Shown piece after piece: positions 17,964 to 26,767 of a stretch of 64,000 nucleotides of DNA. Position 1 is the first letter of the stretch. Every line of letters starts with the position of its first letter. The position numbers and the translations under genes are program-made. Where the stretch lies: contig NZ_CANKYS010000003.1 in NCBI RefSeq assembly GCF_947488025.1, positions 62,001 to 126,000 of the forward strand, read 5' to 3'. The notes under the pieces were generated by a model. It had not been told where the DNA came from. It saw only the letters and a program-made list of their open reading frames with translations, and searched no databases. The stretch comes from an uncultured Nocardioides sp. Lineage in GTDB: Bacteria > Actinomycetota > Actinomycetes > Propionibacteriales > Nocardioidaceae.

Positions 17964-17992
17964 TGGACAACCCCCCGCCCCGGGTCGATCCT
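17964..17992 (+). promoter_or_regulatory. Promoter of STAND regulator 2 (TGGACA-N17-GATCCT)
   Basis: TGGACA at 17964-17969 and GATCCT at 17987-17992, spacing 17, 22 bases before the ATG. Further upstream in the same divergent gap TTGAC occurs twice, ten bases apart (17896 and 17906), and may serve another promoter. Confidence 0.6.
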
Positions 17993-18014
17993 GAAGGAGA
18001 CCCTGGGAGGGCCG

Positions 18015-20987
18015 ATGGGCCTGCTGCACCAGCCCGAGCTCGAGGCCGGACCGCACCGCGACCTCGTCGACGCACTGCACCGCCTGCACCACGAGGCAGG
18101 ACGGCCCAGCGTCCGCGCCATCGCCCGCCGCGCGGGGTGCTCGCACACCACCGTGTTCCACCTCTTCACGCACCCGCGCCTGCCCGCGTGGTCGCTCGTC
18201 GAGGTGGTGGTGCCGGCGCTCGGGGGCGACCCGGCGGACTTCCGCGACCTCTGGCTGGCCGCGACGGCGGACGGCGTGCGACACCTGCCCCCTCCCGCCC
18301 GGAGCATCGCGGGGCGCCGCGCCGAGCTCCTCGTCGTACGCCGTCACCTCGAGGCCGGTGGCGGGCTGCTGGTCGTCACCGGCGAGCCGGGGATCGGCAA
18401 GACGACCCTCCTCGCCGCGGCCGCCCAGCAGGTGTCCACCTTCGTGGCCAGGAGCAGCGGGTTCCCCCTCCTGTCCGACGCACCCTTCGCGGTCGTGTCC
18501 GACGCGCTGCGCCAGGTCTGGCTCGCCGACGAGGGACGGTGGTTGGGCCAGGCACTGGCCCGCTGCCCCGACTTCGTGGCACCGGCGCTGGCGCGGGTCC
18601 TGCCGGAGATCGGGCTGCCCGGTCGCGACGTCGAGGACCGGTTCGCGACCGCCCGCCTCTTCGCCGCCGTCGAGTCCGCCCTGGCAGCCCTGACCGCGCT
18701 CCGTCCCCTGGCGCTCGTGGTCGAGGACCTCCACTGGGCCGATCCGAGCTCACGCGGCTTCATCGAGCGGCACGTCGTCGGCGGCCGGGGCGTCCCGATC
18801 GTCGGCAGCCTGCGCACGGGCGAGTCGCCCGGGGCCGACGCGTGGCTCGTCCGCACGCGTCGTGAGGCAGCGCTCGTGCTCAACCTGGCGCCCCTCACAC
18901 GCAAGGAGACCCGGGAGCAGCTCCGGATGCTCCTCGGGCCGCGGCTGCGCCGCAGTGACGTCGAGCGGGTGCACCTGCTCGGGCAGGGGGTGCCACTGTT
19001 CACCGAGGAGCTGGCGCGCTCGACGACGGCCGACACGGTCCCGGAGCCGCTCGCCGACCTGCTCGCCCGACAGCTCGACCAGCTGGGCCCGAGCGCCCGG
19101 GCCGTGCTGCTCGTCGCGGCGCTGGCCGACCGTCCGCTGACCCCGCAGCTCCTCGCGGACGCGACATCGATGGACCAGCCCGAGCTCACCGACGCGCTGC
19201 GCGAGCTCGTGGCCCGCCACCTGCTCGCCGACCCCTACACCTCGACCGACGTCACCGTCCGGCACCCGTTGATGTCCGCCACGGTGCGCGCCCGGCTCGT
19301 GCCGGGCGAGGCTGCCCCGACCCATCGCCGGCTGGCATCCGCGCTGGCCGCGACCCCGCACCCCTCGGCCGCCGAGGTCGCCGAGCACTGGCGCCGCGCT
19401 GGGGACCCGCGCGAAGAGCTGCCGTGGCGCGTCGCCGCCGGCCGCGCGGCGTGCAGTGGGCTGGCGCGGGACGAGGAGGCCGCCCACTGGGAGCGGGCAC
19501 TGGAGCTGTGGCCGGCGGACGGCCCGGCCCCCGCCGATGCCGGGATCGTGAGGTCCGAGCTGCTCCTGGAGCTCGTCCACGCCATGATCGGCTCGGGGCG
19601 CACCGAGCAGGCCGGGGACTGGGTGGCGGAGGCCCTGGCCCTCGCGCCGGCGCTCCCGGCGCCCGGCCACGCGCTCGCGCTGCGCCGGGCCAGCCAGGTG
19701 CTCGCGCACGTCGATCCCGACGCCGCCGTGCTCCTCGCCGACCAGGCCATCGCCGTGCTGGAGTCCCTCGGCGACCAGGCCTCCCTCGTGCGGGCCCTGG
19801 GCGACAAGTCGTGTGCCCTGCGCGGAGCCGGGCGCAACACCGAGGCGGACGCGGTCATCGACCACACGCTCCAGCTCAGCGCCCGGCTGGGCGATCCGGC
19901 GCTCCACCGCGACGCCCTCGCCGAGCGCGCCTGGCACGACGTCGCCCTGGGGCGCACCGCCGTCGGGCTGCGCGCGGTCCGCGAGGCGCGGTCGATCCTC
20001 GTCGAGGGAAACCCGTTCAGCGACGTGTGGCTCGGCACCTACCACACCGACCTGCTGCTGATGCTGTGCGCGCGAGCCGACGAGGTGGCCGACGCGGCGG
20101 ACGCCGGGCTGGCCGCCGTGCGCGAGGCCGGGATCGACTCGTTCGTCCTGAGCACGATGCTGGTGTGCAACGTGGCCGAGGCGCGGATCCACGAGGGCGC
20201 CGTCGGCGCCGCCTCGAGGCTGGTCCGCCCCCGCACGAAGGACGACCCCCGGCACGCGACGCGCTTCCTGCACCTCACCCGCGCCTGGGTCGAGGTGCTG
20301 CACGGCGACCTCGAGGCCGCTGATCGGCGCCTGGAGAAGGTCGGCGCGCTCGACCTCGGCACCAGCGCCCACCGGCAGGCGTTGCTCCACGTCCAGGCAT
20401 TGTGCGACCTGTGGCGCGGGCTCCCCGCGCAGGCGCTCGACCACATCGGCGAGGGCATCGCCGGTGAGACAGCCACGTCGTGGTCGCCCTACACCGGGTC
20501 GCTCCTCTGCCTCGCCGCCCGCGCGATCGCCGACGTCGCCGAGGTCGACCCGACCCGCCGGCGCGCCCTCGCCGCCCGGCTCGCCGCGTGGCAGCAGCAG
20601 TGGTCACCCGACCCGCTCGCCCCGGAGGCCGTCCATGCCGCGGCCCCTGCGGCCCGGAGCACGTGGCGTGCCGAGCTCGCCCGGCTCCACGGCATCGACC
20701 GGCTGGAGCACTGGGCCGGGGCGGCCGAGCAGTGGGACCTCGTCGGGCGACCGCACGAGGCGGCGTACTGCCGCTGGCGGGCGGGGGTGCTCGCGCTGCG
20801 CGAGGGCCGCGGCACGCTGGGCGGACGGCTGCTGCGACGTGCCCACGCCCAGGCGCGCGGGCACGTGCCGCTCCTCGGCCTGATCGACCGGACCCGAGCC
20901 GGGGTCAGCGCCCCCGCGGCGCCGCGACGTGCTGGTAGTCCTTCGACGACACCCAGTAGCCGCCCCACTCCCACCCGATCCGCCTGA
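18015..20987 (+). CDS. HTH-STAND/AAA ATPase regulator, paralogue 2
   Basis: 990 residues, same plan as paralogue 1: HTH at about 34-53 (VRAIARRAGCSHTTVFHLF), Walker A GEPGIGKTT at 123-131 (same position as paralogue 1), canonical Walker B DLHWAD, long helical-repeat region, and the AAYCRWRAGVLALREGRG C-terminal signature. The HTH recognition helix differs from the other two (TTVFHLF against TTVSKVL/F), so it may bind another site. The last 28 or so residues are a low-complexity tail read through the end of the convergent CapA/M15 gene; the two genes overlap by 83 bases. GGGAGGG precedes the ATG. No LuxR domain. Confidence 0.85.
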   Translation: MGLLHQPELEAGPHRDLVDALHRLHHEAGRPSVRAIARRAGCSHTTVFHLFTHPRLPAWSLVEVVVPALGGDPADFRDLWLAATADGVRHLPPPARSIAGRRAELLVVRRHLEAGGGLLVVTGEPGIGKTTLLAAAAQQVSTFVARSSGFPLLSDAPFAVVSDALRQVWLADEGRWLGQALARCPDFVAPALARVLPEIGLPGRDVEDRFATARLFAAVESALAALTALRPLALVVEDLHWADPSSRGFIERHVVGGRGVPIVGSLRTGESPGADAWLVRTRREAALVLNLAPLTRKETREQLRMLLGPRLRRSDVERVHLLGQGVPLFTEELARSTTADTVPEPLADLLARQLDQLGPSARAVLLVAALADRPLTPQLLADATSMDQPELTDALRELVARHLLADPYTSTDVTVRHPLMSATVRARLVPGEAAPTHRRLASALAATPHPSAAEVAEHWRRAGDPREELPWRVAAGRAACSGLARDEEAAHWERALELWPADGPAPADAGIVRSELLLELVHAMIGSGRTEQAGDWVAEALALAPALPAPGHALALRRASQVLAHVDPDAAVLLADQAIAVLESLGDQASLVRALGDKSCALRGAGRNTEADAVIDHTLQLSARLGDPALHRDALAERAWHDVALGRTAVGLRAVREARSILVEGNPFSDVWLGTYHTDLLLMLCARADEVADAADAGLAAVREAGIDSFVLSTMLVCNVAEARIHEGAVGAASRLVRPRTKDDPRHATRFLHLTRAWVEVLHGDLEAADRRLEKVGALDLGTSAHRQALLHVQALCDLWRGLPAQALDHIGEGIAGETATSWSPYTGSLLCLAARAIADVAEVDPTRRRALAARLAAWQQQWSPDPLAPEAVHAAAPAARSTWRAELARLHGIDRLEHWAGAAEQWDLVGRPHEAAYCRWRAGVLALREGRGTLGGRLLRRAHAQARGHVPLLGLIDRTRAGVSAPAAPRRAGSPSTTPSSRPTPTRSA

Positions 20988-22599
20988 AGGCGGCGACGAC
21001 GACGTCGCCGCTGCGGATCACGCCCAGCCGGTCGGGTGCCCCACGGCTGCGGTCGGCCGCTGCGAAGCGCCGACCGTTCGGCGGGTCGACGCGCCCCGGA
21101 CGGACGTAGGGGTTCTGCACGGGGTTGATGTCGATCGCCTCGCCGTAGGCGTGCTGCGACCAGCTCGTCTGTCCCGCGACGCGACGGCAGTTGAAGCCGG
21201 ACGTGTTGTTCGCCGCCATCGAGAGGTCGTCGTCGGCGCGGTAGTCGTCCACGAGCCGCATCCGGGCGATCGGGAAGCCGGCGTGGTAGAGGCGTCCGAA
21301 GGCCTCGGTCACCTCGCGCGCCCACCGCCGGTGGACGACCATCTCGCCGGTGCGGGCGCGGCCGTCGAAGTCGCGGTGCGTCATCCTGAGGTGGCGCAGG
21401 TCGCGCAGCGGCACGGGGCACCCGGGTCGGTGGCTGCGGCGCATCCGGGCGGCGAGGTCGGCGTCGATGCGGCTGACCGTGGAGTCGTACGCCGGGTCGT
21501 CGGCCTGCGCCTCCCCCGGGTCGCCCGCCAGTCCGGTGCAGCGCTGCCGGGCCCGGAAGTCCGCGACGGCGCGGGCCCGGTCGGGGCCCGCGAGGGGGAC
21601 GGGCCGGCCGTCGACCGGTGAGATGCGCGCCGGCGTCCACGACTTCTGCACGGCTCCCCCGCCGTCGAGGGTGACGGTCAGGACCCCGGTCGCCGCCTGC
21701 CGGTCGTGGTACCAGACGAAGTTGCCGAGTCCGTAGCCCACCACCGCGTCGCCCGCCCACCCCGCGCCGCCGAGCACGTGGGAGTGGCTTCCGACGACGA
21801 CGTCCGCGCCGGCGTCGGCGAGGTCACGTGCGAGCAGGCGCTGCGACTGCGTCGGGCAGGACTGGTACTCCTTGCCCCAGTGCAGGTAGACGACGACGAG
21901 CTGGTCCTGTGCGGACGCCTCCTCGACCGCGGCGAGCAGGGCATCGGCGTTGCTGCCCCGCGCCGATGCCGTACCGAGGCGGCCCGGGCGCGCTGTCCAC
22001 ACGTCGCTGGCACCCTCGCGCTGGACACCGTCCGCGGCGAGGAAGGCGACCTCGAGGTCGCCGACCTCCACGACGTGCGGGGCGTACGCCGCCTCGCCCC
22101 GGCCGGCCCCGACCATCGCCACCCCGCGCTCGCGCCCGGCGGCCAGGGTGTCAGCCAGGCCCGTGGCGCCGTAGTCGCCCGCGTGGTTGTTGGCCACGCT
22201 GACCACGTCGACACCGGCGTCGGCCAGCACGTCGACGGCCCGGGGACCGGTGCGGAACCAGTAGCGGTCGCCGGCGTTCTCCAGCTCCTTGGGGTCGCGT
22301 TGTCCGCGCCGCGTCACCGGCGTCTCGAGGTTGACCATGGCCACGTCCGCGGCACGCAGCGTCCGGGAGATGCGGCCCAGGCCGCCGGGGCGCTCGAGCA
22401 GCTGCCCGGCGGCACCCTCGAAGTGGACGTCCCCGCCGAAGGCGAGGGTCACCTCGCCCTCCCCCAGCGGCATGGTCGTCGACGTGTCACCGGCGGCGGG
22501 TCGAGACGGTGCCGGTTCCCCGGCGGGGGCCGAGCTGCACCCCGAGAGCACCAGCGCGCAGGCGGCGACCCCGGGGAGGTGACGCACCCGAACGTCCAT
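20905..22599 (-). CDS. CapA-family metallophosphatase fused to an M15 D,D/L,D-peptidase-like domain (lipoprotein)
   Basis: 564 residues. The N-terminal signal ends in a lipobox (LSGC, Cys21). Residues 45-330 form a CapA/PgsA calcineurin-like fold (LAFGGDVHFEG, VNLETP, SVANNHAGDYG, YLHWGKEY, VVGSHSHVL). The C-terminal 200 residues look like a VanY/Peptidase M15_4 domain: SQHAYGEAIDIN supplies zinc ligands His483 and Asp490, and His557 lies in the final YQHVA. So one surface protein joins a polyglutamate-type phosphatase fold to a peptidoglycan peptidase. The ATG sits directly on GGAGG, so a GTG four codons later is also possible. It lies between two STAND regulator genes on the opposite strand. 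Confidence 0.85.
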   Translation of the reverse strand: MDVRVRHLPGVAACALVLSGCSSAPAGEPAPSRPAAGDTSTTMPLGEGEVTLAFGGDVHFEGAAGQLLERPGGLGRISRTLRAADVAMVNLETPVTRRGQRDPKELENAGDRYWFRTGPRAVDVLADAGVDVVSVANNHAGDYGATGLADTLAAGRERGVAMVGAGRGEAAYAPHVVEVGDLEVAFLAADGVQREGASDVWTARPGRLGTASARGSNADALLAAVEEASAQDQLVVVYLHWGKEYQSCPTQSQRLLARDLADAGADVVVGSHSHVLGGAGWAGDAVVGYGLGNFVWYHDRQAATGVLTVTLDGGGAVQKSWTPARISPVDGRPVPLAGPDRARAVADFRARQRCTGLAGDPGEAQADDPAYDSTVSRIDADLAARMRRSHRPGCPVPLRDLRHLRMTHRDFDGRARTGEMVVHRRWAREVTEAFGRLYHAGFPIARMRLVDDYRADDDLSMAANNTSGFNCRRVAGQTSWSQHAYGEAIDINPVQNPYVRPGRVDPPNGRRFAAADRSRGAPDRLGVIRSGDVVVAAFRRIGWEWGGYWVSSKDYQHVAAPRGR

Positions 22600-22657
22600 C
22601 CTCCGAGTGTGCCCCGGGGGTGGTTGAACCTTTGTCGAGCCTGCACCTCGATCTCGG

Positions 22658-22686
22658 TGGACACCGCCGCCGGAGGGGCCGATCCT
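22658..22686 (+). promoter_or_regulatory. Promoter of STAND regulator 3 (TGGACA-N17-GATCCT)
   Basis: TGGACA at 22658-22663 and GATCCT at 22681-22686, spacing 17, 29 bases before the GTG. Third copy of the arrangement seen at 14454 and 17964. Confidence 0.6.
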
Positions 22687-22715
22687 TGAGGCACGACCTG
22701 GTGGAGGGAGGTCTC

Positions 22716-25619
22716 GTGAGCGCGCTCCCCCGCCCCGACCTGCCCCCTGGACCGCACCGCGGCCTCGTGGCCGAGCTCCACGGCCTCCACCACCGCGCCG
22801 GCTGGCCCTCCCTGCGCACCCTCGCTGCGCGGACGGGCGTCTCGCACACCACCGTCTCCAAGGTCTTCTCCGCTCCGGCACTCCCGACCTGGGGCACCCT
22901 CGAGCTGCTGGTCGAGGCCATGGACGGCGACACCGGTGAGTTCCACCGACTGTGGCTGACGGCGACCGACCCGTCCGATGTGGATCCCACGCCGGCGCCG
23001 AGGATCGCCGGCCGTCGGACCGAGCTCGACGTTGTACGCCGACACCTCGAGGAGGGCGCAGGCCTGCTCCTCGTCACCGGCGAGGCCGGGATGGGCAAGA
23101 CCACGCTCGTCAACGCAGCTGCCGAGCGCAGCGACGCGTTCGTCGTCACTGGCCGCTGTCGCCCCCTGTCCACACCGGCCGCGCTGATGCCGGTGAGTGA
23201 TGCCTTCCGTGAGCTGCGCGTCGTGGACGGTGGCTCGTGGTTCGACGACGCACTCGCGCACAGCCCCAGCTACGTCGGTCCTGCGCTGGGCACGCTGCTG
23301 CCCGAGCTCGCGGCGGCCCATCTGCCCTCGGGCGCTCCTGACTTCGCCCGGCACCGCCTGCTGAGCGCGGTGTCCGCCGTCCTGGGAGCGCTTGGCGCCG
23401 CGCGGCCCCTGGCTCTCGTGCTGGAGGACCTCCACTGGGCGGACTCCGCCACCCTCGATCTGGTCACCCTGCTGGAGGACGGTCGCGCGCGGGTCCCCCT
23501 CGTCGGAACATGGCGCACCGAGGACCCCGACGTCAGCGAGCACCACGCGGTGTGGCTGTCACGGACCACCCGTGAATCGGTGGAGGTGTGCCTGGCCGAG
23601 CTCAGCAAGGACGAGACCAACGAGCAGCTGACTCTGCTACGCGGGCACGCGCCGTCGTCCCAGGAGCTCGGACGAATCTTCGCCCGCAGCCGGGGACAGC
23701 CTCTCTTCACCGAACAGCTGACCACGCCCGGACCGACTCCGGGCACGCTGCCTGCCGGGCTCGACCGGCTCCTCGCCCAGCGTCTTGCGAGGTTGGACCA
23801 GGCGGACTGGCAGCTGGCCCGAGCCCTGGGCATCGCCGACCGACCGCTGACGGTCCTGGAGCTGACCCAGGTGATGGGCCTCGAGGTCCAGCCGACACGA
23901 GTGCTGCGCGGGCTGGTCGCGCAGCGGCTGGTCGCGACCGGTGACGACCGAGTGGAGCTCCGCCACCCGCTCATCGCAGAGGCCGTTCGCAACCGCCTCG
24001 TCCCGGGCGAGGCCGCGGAGGTCCACCGACGGGTCGCTGACATGCTCGCCGCGCTCCCCGAACCACCGGCCACCGAGATCGCCTCGCACTGGCGAGCGGC
24101 AGGCGATGCCGAGCGCGAGCTCACCTGGCGACTGACGGCAGGCACCGCGGCAGAGGAGCGGTTTGCCCGACGGGAGTCCTACCCCGAGTGGCTGCGCGCG
24201 CTCGAGCTCTGGCCCGTCAGCACGACGCCGGAGCGCGACCGCCCCCTGGGACTGGCGGAGCTCCACACGCGAACCATCGAGGCCGCGATCGGGGCCGGCG
24301 AGGATGTCGCGGTCGTGCGCCGTCACATCCAGCACGCCATGGTGGTCGACGTACCCGACCAGGGACGTGCGCAGATCCTGTTGCGCGCCGGCGACCTCGA
24401 GTGCGCATTCGGCGACGTCGATCTCGGCCTGCGCTTCCTGGACGAGGCCGTCGCGATCAGCGAGCGGTATCCGCCGTCCAGCGAGGCAGGGCACCTGCTC
24501 GAGGTCCGGGCCAACATCCTCGGCACACTCGGCCGCGATGCCGACGTGCGGGCCGACATCGCTCGCGGCCTGACGATGGCTGAGCTGATCGGCGACGTGA
24601 GGCTCGAGCGTCGGATGCTCGTCCTTTCCGCCTGGCAGCAGCTCGCACAGGGCGATCCGGAGCAAGCCAGATCCTCGGCGGAGAGGGCCCGAACGGCGAT
24701 CGCGCCGTCTGCCGATCCGGACGGCTGCCTGCGCGTGGCCGCCGTGCATGCCGAGGTCCTCCTCGCGGCCGGCGCACCGGCCGACGACGTCGTCGCGGCA
24801 ACACGTGACGCGGTGGAGCAGGCGGACCTCTGGGGCTTCGAGGGCCTCTTCGCCGACTTCGTCTTCGCGAGCCTCGCCGCTGCCCACTTGCGAGCGGGAG
24901 ACGTGAAGGCCGCAGCCGACACGGTCACCGCCCGCGCGACGGGCCGACACGGACGCCACCTCACGTGGACACGCACCTATCTGTACGCCGTCCAGATCGC
25001 GCAAGGTGCGTTGAGCAGTGCCATCGATGGGCTGGCCGAGGTCGTGGCGGTCGGCAACTACGCGTCGGGCTCGGTGTTGAGGGACCACATCCGAGCAACG
25101 GCGCTGCTGTGGGCCGGACGCCCGGAAGAGGCGACGACCACCCTGGACCGGGCGATCGCCTTCGTGGCGGGCAACGACCTGGCCAGGGAGTCCGCCCACC
25201 TCCTGGCCACGCGGGCACGCGCCGCGGCTGACGTGGCCGACCGCTCCGGCAGGAGCAGTTCCGAGCGACGGGCCGAGCGGGAGCAGCTCGTCGACCTGGA
25301 GCGGGGCCTGCCCGTGGACCCCTTCGGCCCCGACGGCATCGGCGCGGACCGGGGTGCCCACCAGCTGGTCTGGGTCGCGGAGCTGGCCCGCTTGGACCGT
25401 CGCGACCCCGCGGAGGCCTGGGCGCGCGCGGCCACTGCCTGGGACACCCTCCATCGTCCGCAGGACGCGGCGTACTGCCAGTGGCGAGCCGCCCAGGCTG
25501 CGCTGCGCGAGGGTCAGGGGACGGTCGCCGCACGTCTGCTGCACAAGGCCGCCAAAGGCGCGGTGCAGCACGTCCCGCTGGCGCAGGCGATTGCCCGGAC
25601 CGCAGCCCAGGGCGGCTGA
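22716..25619 (+). CDS. HTH-STAND/AAA ATPase regulator, paralogue 3
   Basis: 967 residues. The N-terminus is nearly identical to paralogue 1 (ALPRPDLPPGPH..., LHHRAGWPSLR, GVSHTTVSKVF). Walker A is GEAGMGKTT at 122-130 and Walker B is LALVLEDLHWAD. A helical-repeat region and the C-terminal AAYCQWRAAQAALREGQG signature follow. The GTG at 22716 aligns with the starts of the other two and has GGAGG five bases upstream; the open frame runs further upstream but only by reading the divergent gene. GC content of the second half looks slightly lower than in the other copies. Likely an independent sensor-regulator of the same family; ligand and targets are unknown. Confidence 0.85.
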   Translation: MSALPRPDLPPGPHRGLVAELHGLHHRAGWPSLRTLAARTGVSHTTVSKVFSAPALPTWGTLELLVEAMDGDTGEFHRLWLTATDPSDVDPTPAPRIAGRRTELDVVRRHLEEGAGLLLVTGEAGMGKTTLVNAAAERSDAFVVTGRCRPLSTPAALMPVSDAFRELRVVDGGSWFDDALAHSPSYVGPALGTLLPELAAAHLPSGAPDFARHRLLSAVSAVLGALGAARPLALVLEDLHWADSATLDLVTLLEDGRARVPLVGTWRTEDPDVSEHHAVWLSRTTRESVEVCLAELSKDETNEQLTLLRGHAPSSQELGRIFARSRGQPLFTEQLTTPGPTPGTLPAGLDRLLAQRLARLDQADWQLARALGIADRPLTVLELTQVMGLEVQPTRVLRGLVAQRLVATGDDRVELRHPLIAEAVRNRLVPGEAAEVHRRVADMLAALPEPPATEIASHWRAAGDAERELTWRLTAGTAAEERFARRESYPEWLRALELWPVSTTPERDRPLGLAELHTRTIEAAIGAGEDVAVVRRHIQHAMVVDVPDQGRAQILLRAGDLECAFGDVDLGLRFLDEAVAISERYPPSSEAGHLLEVRANILGTLGRDADVRADIARGLTMAELIGDVRLERRMLVLSAWQQLAQGDPEQARSSAERARTAIAPSADPDGCLRVAAVHAEVLLAAGAPADDVVAATRDAVEQADLWGFEGLFADFVFASLAAAHLRAGDVKAAADTVTARATGRHGRHLTWTRTYLYAVQIAQGALSSAIDGLAEVVAVGNYASGSVLRDHIRATALLWAGRPEEATTTLDRAIAFVAGNDLARESAHLLATRARAAADVADRSGRSSSERRAEREQLVDLERGLPVDPFGPDGIGADRGAHQLVWVAELARLDRRDPAEAWARAATAWDTLHRPQDAAYCQWRAAQAALREGQGTVAARLLHKAAKGAVQHVPLAQAIARTAAQGG

Positions 25620-25636
25620 GCACGATCGGAAGAGAG

Positions 25637-26704
25637 TCAGGCGGCGACCGCAGCGAGGTGCCGAGACACCGCGAGCGCAGCCTGGCGGCCGGCGCGCGAG
25701 GCGCCCACGGTGCTCGCCGACGGGCCGTAGCCCACCAGCTGCACGCGCGGGTCGCGCGCGGCGGTGGTCGCGCCCTGCACGTTGCCGCGCACCGGGACGA
25801 GAGCGATGCCACCCTCGGGCGACCGGAGGCCGAGGGGCGCGAGGTGCTCGACGGCGGGCCGGAAGCCGGTCGCCCAGAGGATCACGTCGACCGGCTCGAA
25901 GCGGCCATCGGCCCACCGCACGCCGTCGCGCTCGATCCGCTCGAACATCGGGAGCCGCCGCTCGTAGGCGCCGAGCCGGGCCGCCTCCTGCTCCTGCGGG
26001 CGCAGCGCCAGGCCGGTCACGCTGACCACGCTCGCCGGCGGCAGGCCGCGTCGTACGCGCTCCTCGACGGCCGTGACGGCGGCGAGGCCGGCGGCTGCGT
26101 CGAAGTCGTCCTCGCGCCACACCGGCGGGCGCCGGGTCACCCACAGCGTGTCGGTGAGGGGTGCGAGCTCGCCGAGGAGCTGCACCGCGGAGGCGCCGCC
26201 ACCGACCACGAGCACGCGCTTGCCACGGAAGTGCTCGCGGCCCGGGTAGCCGGCGGTGTGCAGCTGCTCGCCGGCGAACGACGCGATGCCCGGGTAGTGC
26301 GGGACGAAGGGACGCGTCCAGGTGCCGGTGGCGTTCACCAGCGTCCGGGTGCGCCGGACCTGATCGCCGGCGTGCACGACGAGGAGGTCCCCCTCGCTCT
26401 CGACGCGGTCCACCCGCACCGGCCGGACGACGGGGAGGTGGTGCCACCGCTCGTAGCCGTCGAAGTAGTCGGGCACCACCAGGTTGGCGGCGCGGTCGCT
26501 GCCGTCGGGTGCGGTCGAGGCCGGCAGGTCCGCGACCCCGTGCACGTCGTCCATCCGCAGCGACGACCAGCGGTGCTGCCAGGCCCCGCCCGGCCCCGGG
26601 TTGGCGTCCAGGACGACGTGGTCGATGCCGCGCTGGCGCAGGAAGTACGACGCGGCGAGACCGGCCTGGCCGGCGCCGATCACCACGGAGTCGAGGACGT
26701 GCAT
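25637..26704 (-). CDS. FAD/NAD(P)-dependent flavin monooxygenase-like oxidoreductase
   Basis: 355-residue flavoprotein. The N-terminal FAD Rossmann motif is VVIGAGQAGLAASYFL (residues 7-22). A second, NAD(P)H-binding Rossmann motif is VLVVGGGASAVQLLGEL near 163. A late ATGF motif (ILWATGFRP) is typical of flavin-containing monooxygenases and related oxidoreductases. Length suits the short CzcO/YpmG-like group rather than Baeyer-Villiger enzymes (500 or more). Substrate unknown. It is divergent from the PEP mutase-family gene with 63 bases between them, and no obvious pathway partner is nearby. Confidence 0.85.
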   Translation of the reverse strand: MHVLDSVVIGAGQAGLAASYFLRQRGIDHVVLDANPGPGGAWQHRWSSLRMDDVHGVADLPASTAPDGSDRAANLVVPDYFDGYERWHHLPVVRPVRVDRVESEGDLLVVHAGDQVRRTRTLVNATGTWTRPFVPHYPGIASFAGEQLHTAGYPGREHFRGKRVLVVGGGASAVQLLGELAPLTDTLWVTRRPPVWREDDFDAAAGLAAVTAVEERVRRGLPPASVVSVTGLALRPQEQEAARLGAYERRLPMFERIERDGVRWADGRFEPVDVILWATGFRPAVEHLAPLGLRSPEGGIALVPVRGNVQGATTAARDPRVQLVGYGPSASTVGASRAGRQAALAVSRHLAAVAA

Positions 26705-26767
26705 GCCGTCCCAACGCCCACCTGCTCGCCTCTATGCCCGCGACCCGACGCGTGGCAGCCTCGGGAC

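Noticed and set aside
23637..26714. Minus-strand open frame of 1,025 codons over STAND 3 and the oxidoreductase
   Set aside because: It is the wrong frame of the oxidoreductase gene running on as a shadow of STAND 3.
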